A stretch of 64,000 nt of DNA from assembly GCA_020081605.1 (NCBI GenBank), contig JAHREC010000013.1:2232001-2296000 (forward strand), written 5' to 3'. The DNA comes from Albifimbria verrucaria. Taxonomy: Eukaryota; Ascomycota; Sordariomycetes; Hypocreales; Stachybotryaceae. Made by a program: the position numbers and the translations under genes. Position 1 is the first letter of the stretch, and each line of letters opens with the position of its first letter. Shown one piece after another: positions 57,704-64,000 of the stretch. Under the pieces are notes generated by a model that made no database searches, had not been told where the DNA came from, and saw only the letters and a list, made by a program, of their open reading frames with translations.

Positions 57704-59263
57704 TGATGTTGGCTTTTGGATCGCCCAGTGCCGTATAGCAAAGGAGATAGCCGGAAGAGAGAATTCAATTGCACGTGGGAGCGTTGCGCTGCTGGGCAGT
57801 GGAGGAGATGCGATGCCTCGTTACCGACTCGGGACACGCTGGAGACAATGATGCTCCCTCCCCATAGGCTCAGGTAAGGTATCTGGAGCCCAAAGGGGCG
57901 GTCACGTGATGTCATCCATGATTGATGTGAATGATGCCAAGGTAATTTGCATCTGGCCCACATAGAAGACGCATACGGAATCAATTATCAGGTAAGATTT
58001 AGATACAGTCATTACTTCGACGGACGGTAGGGCAACGTTCTGAGACTAAGTGGAATATAATGTCCAGAGTCATCGAACGGAGCTCACAGAGTGATGCACT
58101 ATAGTTAACTGTAGCGTCGAGGAAGGCGCTGACTAACCTTCTGGAACATCCGTACACGTTCTTATCTTATCGGCGGATAAAGCCCCTGTAGAAGATGGTT
58201 GCTGGGCACCTGAGACCTCAGGCCACAGGGAGCTCCCTTATCCCCAGGTAAGGTAAGCTGCTAATCACCCAGGCTAGTTACAGCTAAAGTTTTCTCGAGT
58301 TTGGTTGCTCATTTCCAGAGAAACTCAACTCCCTTTCCTGTAGCAACTGTATCATCGACTCTTCTGCCATTCTGCGACTCCAGCTTTCACCTGTATCATT
58401 GCAACTCACTTGGATTGTACTATATCTCTGTATTAGGTATGTCAATGGTCTCTTTTCTCAACCTCACCCGCCCCGTGCTCGACCTTCTCCTTGGAGCTAG
58501 AAGTCTTTTTTTGGACTGGAGAGCTCAGCTCCTGCATGCTCCCAAGCTCCCCTTTCAACCAAGATAGCCGGTACAGCTTCGGCCGTGCGGAGGCAGAGCC
58601 TGATTATGGACCTTGGGAGCATCGCTGCCAGCCCCTGAGCATCATGGGTTGCTTGATAGGCCCAGGGACGACGGATTTTGTCGGCATCACATCATATCGG
58701 CTCATCCAATGAGGACCCGCTGGGTGTCGTGGCCTGCTGCAGCCCGCAGGAGTCAGGCCCAGTTTGAGCTCCCCTGCAAGTGTGCAGGCTCGGGCGTCTT
58801 AGTGGCCCGCCAGAAACTCACGCAGCTGGGCTGGACGCGCGACAGTTGCGGTGCAGTGCGGTGCAGTGCAGTGCGGTACCTCACGGGATGGGAGCATGTC
58901 GTCGTCACCTGGTGCCTGTTCGGGACGGACCCGTCACGCAGCAGAGACAGGGAGGCAGACCTGAGCTTGACGGTGCTTCAATTGCTCGAGGAACGCCGTT
59001 TGGGCCCAATGGTGACCTCATGCGCCTCGCAATGGCCGTCGCTAGCTCTTGGGTCCGCCGACGGCGTTACCTCATAGCACCTCAGCACTGCCGTTTGCCT
59101 TGCCTTACCTTGCCTTACCTTACCTTACCTGCTTGAGGCTCGACCAAGGAGCAGAGCTTTCACGTGACCCACACCCACTGCCCCGCTAATCCCTCACCTA
59201 CTGGCGCGTTGATTGGGCTGAACCGCCACCGCTAACAACTTACCCCTCCAGCTTTTCTTCAAA
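57704..59263. promoter_or_regulatory. Divergent intergenic region with pentamer repeats
   Basis: This lies between ENT3 and cyclophilin, 1.56 kb. It holds GGTAAGGTAAG words (near 57872 and 58246), a (GTGCA/GTGCG)n tract at about 58847-58878, and a (CCTTG/CCTTA)n tract at about 59096-59133 close to the cyclophilin start. No gene is supported. Confidence 0.6.
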
Positions 59264-60346
59264 ATGCGACCAACTCTCTTCCGACCCCTCCTACCCCGCC
59301 AAAACCTCTGCTCCTCCATCCCAAAATCCTCCCTCCTTTCTCAACTTGCATCCTCTTCAAACACTTTCCGAGCCGCTCGATTCTTCTCAGCATCCGCAGC
59401 CATGGGTAACTCTAAGGTGTAAGTCTCTTCCAATGCCCTGGCCTGTGCCGCCTTGCCTTGAGATCTATCCAGCTGACAGCTTCGCAATAGCTTCTTCGAT
59501 ATTGAGTGGGAGGGCCCCGTCATGCAGAACGGCAAGCCTACCAGCACTGTCAAGGGTAAGTTTTGATTGTCTCAAGCAGATCTTGCTCCTCGTATCTCTC
59601 TGAAGCTTCAATTGAAGCCATTGGCATTGCACATGTTTTCCACGTACTCAGGGCAACTTTTTTTTCTTCTTTGTTCTTTGTTAGCTCCCAGCTATTCCGA
59701 AACACGACAGCTCCCAGCCCCTCAGCTCTGCTTACCTATGCGACTTGGCCCAAGCTGACAATTGCCTATAGAGCAGTCTGGCCGCATCAACTTCAACCTC
59801 TTCAATGATGTTGTCCCCAAGACTGCCGAGAACTTCCGCGCTCTCTGCACTGGCGAGAAGGGCTTTGGCTACCAGGGCTCTTCCTTCCACCGAATCATCC
59901 CCGACTTCATGCTCCAGGGTGGTGACTTCACCCGTGGTAACGTACGCGATCCCCGACGTCGTATACCCGTCGGACATTCACTTACATTTTCTCCAGGGTA
60001 CCGGTGGCAAGTCCATCTACGGCGAGAAGTTCGCCGATGAGAACTTCCAGCTGAAGCACGACCGCCCCGGTCTGCTGTCCATGGCCAACGCCGGCCCCAA
60101 CACGTAAGCCCTCCCTCACAGGTCTTTTTGTCGTGTTCTTGCCGCTGACCTTCTTCCAGCAACGGCTCCCAGTTCTTCGTCACCACCGTTGTCACCTCCT
60201 GGCTCAACGGCCGCCACGTCGTCTTCGGCGAGGTTGCCGACCAGGAGTCTCTTGACATTGTCAAGGCTCTTGAGGCTACCGGTTCCGGCAGCGGCACCGT
60301 CAAGTACAACAAGCGCCCTACCATTGTCAAGTCTGGCGAGTTGTAA
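59264..60346 (+). CDS. Cyclophilin A-type peptidyl-prolyl isomerase with a mitochondrial presequence
   Basis: This enzyme isomerises prolyl bonds and binds cyclosporin. The first ATG (59264) encodes a ~46-residue presequence ([18 protein letters not shown] ... [12 protein letters not shown]), basic and without acids. A second in-frame ATG at 59401 begins the cytosolic form MGNSKVFFDIEW. The catalytic core contains FSFHR-equivalent [49 protein letters not shown] and a conserved Trp ([14 protein letters not shown]). Introns are at 59419-59490, 59556-59771, 59942-59996 and 60104-60159, all GT-AG and in phase. The gene reads through without any frameshift. Neurospora is known to make both cytosolic and mitochondrial cyclophilin from one gene; the same layout is visible here. 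Confidence 0.95.
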
Positions 60347-60786
60347 ATGGTATGATGGCTTTGTACTAATACATATTCCGTTTGGACGTGCATAAAAGCA
60401 ATGCTGCCTTGCAGCTTCTGCGGGGTGTGGAACGACATAGCTCGACATGATTTGGGACGAGTGGGCAGGCCACTTAGCTAGCTACTTAGAACAATCAATG
60501 TTGACATATCAAACCAATTTTAGCGATCTGCCTGAGTATGAATAATTGTATTGGCACGATGTGCATTTCCATCTCACACCCTACGAAATAAGAAGATCCT
60601 AAGGCACGAATGCCACGACCCTTTGACTGTAACCTGACGCCGTTTGCCATGCTAGGTAATAAAACACAAACAATCAATACCATTTAACACCGGCCCATGC
60701 ACGTGTCCTCCATGCACCCTCTTCCGTACCCAGCTCTTATTTACCAATACCGACCTTCTAGGTTTGAGTTACAGAGCTCAAACCGG
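60347..60786. other. Tail-to-tail spacer
   Basis: This probably contains the 3' untranslated regions of the cyclophilin and RPC34 genes. Nothing else is seen. Confidence 0.6.
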
Positions 60787-62046
60787 TCAATCAAGGCCTA
60801 ACCACGTCGTGAAATAGACGCAGTTGTTGGGCCCAACTGGGCCTCCCTCCTCACAGATTTCAAAGACAGGACAACGCCCACAGGGCGCCTCCGTGTAGGG
60901 GCTGATATATGACTGTGGCCCACTGTCGAGCCCGATCAGGTCCTCGCGGCCGGCCCAGCTCTCGGTGGACTGCTTGACTATGCGCGAAACGCGGTAGCCG
61001 ACTTTACCGGCGACCTTGACAGGCTCAATGAGGTTGTCCCAGACTAGAACATCGATGAGCTTCTTAACATCTTCTTCGGAGAGAATTGTGTTGTTGGTAA
61101 TGCCACTCATGGAGAGGAGCCGAGCGATATCACGAACGGTGGGATAGTCGGTGTAACCGGCTGGGAGAGGAAGGAGAGCAGGCTCCTTCTTGGGAGTCGC
61201 GGTTGTCGACGTCTTAACGGCCTTGGACGGAGGCTCGTCCAGCTGGCTAGCATCACGCTTCTTGCCCTTGTCAACTCCGCCCTTCAGAACGCCCTTCTTG
61301 GGAGCCTGGCTCCTCGCAGCGCCGCCATGAGTGCTGTGATAGCCGCTATGTCGCTTGATGAAGTCGAAGACGACTCGCTGCAGCTCCTCGATGAAGGCCT
61401 CGTCGAGGTTCTGGTCCGTGTACCACGGCCCACCGGTAGCGCGCTCGCTCGGTCGGATGGAGGCCTTGATGTACATCTTCTTGTTGGGGTGCTCGACGTT
61501 CTTGAAGGGCGCGATGAGGCCCTTGGCCTGCAGGTGCTTGATTGCGTTCTTGAAGACGGTGTCGTGCATGTTGAGGCGCTTCTGGATGGTCTGCGACCAC
61601 ATGCCGTCGCCGCCGGCATCGTCGATCATGGAGTAGACCATGACTTGCTCCTCGGTCGAACATTGCTTGTATCTGCAGAGCACAGCGCAGGTCAGTCAAT
61701 CGGGTCGCACAATGGCTGCGGGAGACGGCAATGGTAGGGTGGACATACTTGTGCGCTTCTTGCGCGTCACGCCACTTCCACAGGACCTGGCCCGAGGCCT
61801 CGCGCATGGTGACGAAGAGCTTGTCATCGGTCAAGGACTGGACGACGCGGATCAGCAGGGCCAGGTCGCGGTTGGGAATGACATCGAGGCGCAGCAGGTC
61901 GTCCTGAGAAAAGAGGTCGTTGCCGTTGGCGCTGCCAGCCTCCTTGCACCGCTCGTACAGCGCTTCCTTCCAGACGCTGAGCTTCGCATTGTCGGCCTCA
62001 TTGGCGCCCCCAGAGGGACAGCCGTGTTCGCGGCGGCGGGCGGCAT
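60787..62046 (-). CDS. RPC34: RNA polymerase III subunit Rpc34 (RPC6)
   Basis: This Pol III-specific subunit contacts TFIIIB and helps open the promoter. The protein starts MPPAANTAVPLG, then KLSVWKEALYERCKEAG, followed by tandem winged helices (LIRVVQSLTDDKLFVTMREA; MIDDAGGDGMWSQTIQKRL). A region with a Lys-rich insert (GVDKGKKRDASQ) precedes a third helix region (RDIARLLSMSGI). The end is APCGRCPVFEICEEGGPVGP, then NCVYFTTWL; this cysteine set (C..C, C, C) matches the family's iron-sulphur site. One intron is at 61674-61748. A frame shift near 62003 needs one added C (GAPNEADNAK). About 395 residues. Confidence 0.93.
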
Positions 62047-63057
62047 TGCGAATGGGGAGGACTGAACAGGAGGGAAGAGGAAGAGGAGCAAGAATGGCCT
62101 CGTGGTAGCGGGGTGCGTGAGAGAAGATGATGTTGATGGGGGACTTTTTGAGTCACGAACGGGCGCGCGCGCAACGGGAGGGTCTGAGTCAGTCTCTGGA
62201 TCGAGACACGAGCAGTTGGGGGCACAAGACGAGGGGAGTAGGTGCTACATTGACGACAAGGGCCCGAGGAAGAAAACCACAAGAGGCAGTCCCCAAACGT
62301 ACAGTAGGTCGTCTCTGGAGGAGTGGATGAACCGGTGGTGGGTTTTTTGGGGACGGATTAGCCCAAGGTTTTTTCTTTTTTTCTTAGCCTTGCCCCTCGA
62401 CAGCCACCCCAGTGCAGATGTTCGATTTTTGGGGAGGGGACGGACAGGACACGCCCAATGTCCAGCGCTTGTACCGCGTTGCATGCATGGTGGGTGCATG
62501 TGAATGAACATGCAGGATACCAACCCCCAGAAAAATCGCCCAACTCTTTTTCTTGATGGATAAATTACTTTTCTTTCAACATAACTTAAATACACACCAA
62601 AATTTATTTTTATTTTTTTATTTCCTCTTGGGTGGCGAAATGGGGGTATGTTTGAAGCAGTGGGAGAGGCATGATAGATAACATGGAGTCTACCTCAGGT
62701 ACAGACAGTACTTGCGCCCCCAAGCAAATACCGACGTCAAGCAGGTAGGGGTCCCTTCACCATGGTGGGGCACTCGATGCAACACTTCCATCATGAGCGC
62801 ATGCAATACCGTCCATTGATCTGCTTTTACTCCCAACCGTCTTTCTCTCAAAGATTCAAGTACACAGTAAATTGAGAATTCGCTAGCTGAATTGATATGC
62901 CAATGTCTCTCCTGAATGACTGATCCATCGCCCACCCTTGCTGCCTTAATATTTTGACATGCGCCGAAAACGCCAACATTAGCTGCGCCTACTCGTAGCC
63001 CTTATACAGATTCATTCCCGCTTCTGGCCGTACTGAAGCAAGTTGCTCGAGAACCTC
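62047..63057. other. Intergenic spacer
   Basis: The left part is the RPC34 promoter; a T-rich stretch with TTTTTATTTTTTTATTT is near 62608-62624. The right end is the 3' region of RPD3. No gene is seen. Confidence 0.5.
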
Positions 63058-64000
63058 TCAAGATGTGCTCTCTGCCTCCTTCTTCTCCTCCGAGCCTTCC
63101 TTCTCGTCCACCTCCATTGCGTCTCCAGACGGCGCGGCCTCCTCGGCAGGTTCCTTAGCCTTGTCCTCGGATGACTCTTCCGTGGGCTTTGACGCGGCGG
63201 CTTCTGTAGTGGCGGCTGCCTCGGCGGTGTCTGTCTTGTCCGCCATCTTCTCGTCTTCCGCCTTATCAGCGGTCGACTCGGGAGCCGTGTCGGCATCGGC
63301 ATCTTCCTTCTTGATCTTGGGTGTCTCCTCAGTCAAGGTGGTATCAGCCATACCAACATCGCCGTCATTGTCAACCTTGGCCGGTTCCGACTCCTTCGAG
63401 TCCGCTGCTTCCTTGTCGGCCTGAGCAGGTTCCGCCTCTGCCGGCTCGGTTGCAGCAATATCCTCAATAGTATCGTCGTTGATGTCGTGAGAATCCTCCG
63501 CAGCGGGCTCTTCACGGCTGGCACCATTTGTCGCATTGGCTGGTGAGGCGGCATTGCTGTCAGCCTCAGCCTCGGTCTTCCGGAAATCGGTAAAGGTTCG
63601 CTTGTTGCCGTTTCGGCGAGTAGCTCCGTTCTGACGGCTCATGTCTTCATCGTCGCTGGCCTCAAACTCGGCATCATTCACCACTCGCTTATCCCAGCGG
63701 TGGTTCGTCAAGCGGACATCCTTGTTCTCGTCCTCATCGAGGTCATCGAGCTCTGCTTCCTCCTCATCGGTCATGCCTCCGAGTGGCTTTCGCGGGACGT
63801 CCTGCAACTGAACGGATGGAACAGGCCCAGTTTGACGAAGGTTGTCGATGACTGCCGCTGTGATCTTTTCCAGATATTCTCTGCTGTTGGAGTTCTCCAT
63901 GTTAGATGATCTCACGTTCAGCTCAAAGTCTGGCGCGTAGTACTGCGACAATTAGTATGCAAAACATCCAAAGTGCACTGGCAAACGTACCTCGTAATAT
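63058..64000 (-). CDS. RPD3: Histone deacetylase Rpd3 (class I), C-terminal part, cut by the window end
   Basis: Only the end of the gene is in the window. The last ten bases (63991-64000) encode YYE, followed by an intron at 63943-63990 and then YYAPDFELNVRSSNMENSNS. This continues REYLEKITAAVIDNLRQTGP and DVPRKPLGGMTDEEEAELDD. These match the end of the class I deacetylase fold and its conserved tail. The rest is a long acidic, Ala/Glu/Lys-rich tail (KIKKEDADADTAPE and EEAAPSGDAMEVDEKEG), much longer than in yeast but common in filamentous fungi. Rpd3 removes acetyl groups from histones in Sin3 co-repressor complexes. The catalytic region lies outside the window. Confidence 0.92.

Overview
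This window is nuclear DNA from a filamentous ascomycete fungus. Gene density is about one per 2 kb, on both strands, with short GT-AG introns of about 50-100 bases. Several families are typical of Pezizomycotina: Zn(II)2Cys6 regulators, fungal Rsc4, a DUF3844/Vps3844-type membrane protein and small secreted cysteine proteins. Protein similarity as I recall it points to Sordariomycetes, perhaps Hypocreales; that placement is inference.

Layout. 1-16.6 kb is mostly housekeeping: the C-terminus of an Ssr4-like chromatin protein, the karyopherin Kap120, mitochondrial threonyl-tRNA synthetase, a bHLH regulator with a 105-bp tandem array behind it, a Maf-like pyrophosphatase, the Rsc4 bromodomain protein, a mitochondrial membrane protein and a DUF3844 membrane protein. 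16.6-27 kb is accessory: a broken Harbinger-like transposase, a Zn(II)2Cys6 regulator, a secreted protein and a secreted L-amino-acid oxidase. 27.2-30.1 kb holds a rhodanese/Cdc25-like protein and two splicing genes back to back (SmG and Ntr2). 30.5-35.6 kb has a cytochrome P450 and a flavin monooxygenase. 37.8-47.4 kb has a C2H2 protein, the Hsp90 co-chaperone Sti1, a MYND-finger protein, a ZIP zinc transporter and a hemerythrin-like protein. 47.4-53.5 kb is gene-poor, with a small cysteine-rich secreted protein and a second Zn(II)2Cys6 regulator. 53.6-64 kb returns to core genes: a MARVEL membrane protein, the epsin Ent3, cyclophilin, the RNA polymerase III subunit Rpc34 and the C-terminus of the histone deacetylase Rpd3.

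The most important caveat is data quality. About twenty otherwise well-conserved genes, many expected to be essential, are broken by single-base frameshifts. Where I could place them, the sequence almost always has one base too few, usually in a C, G, T or A run. This looks like consensus error, not pseudogenes. I therefore give gene spans that join the frames; boundaries near a shift are approximate.

I did not find a clearly new multi-gene system. The best unexplained structures are the 105-bp array made from the 3' end of the bHLH gene, stop codon included, and a 12-bp perfect hairpin inside a 68-base intron of the C2H2 gene. The oxidase, P450, monooxygenase and regulators between 19 and 36 kb form a loose accessory district, but no backbone biosynthetic enzyme is present.
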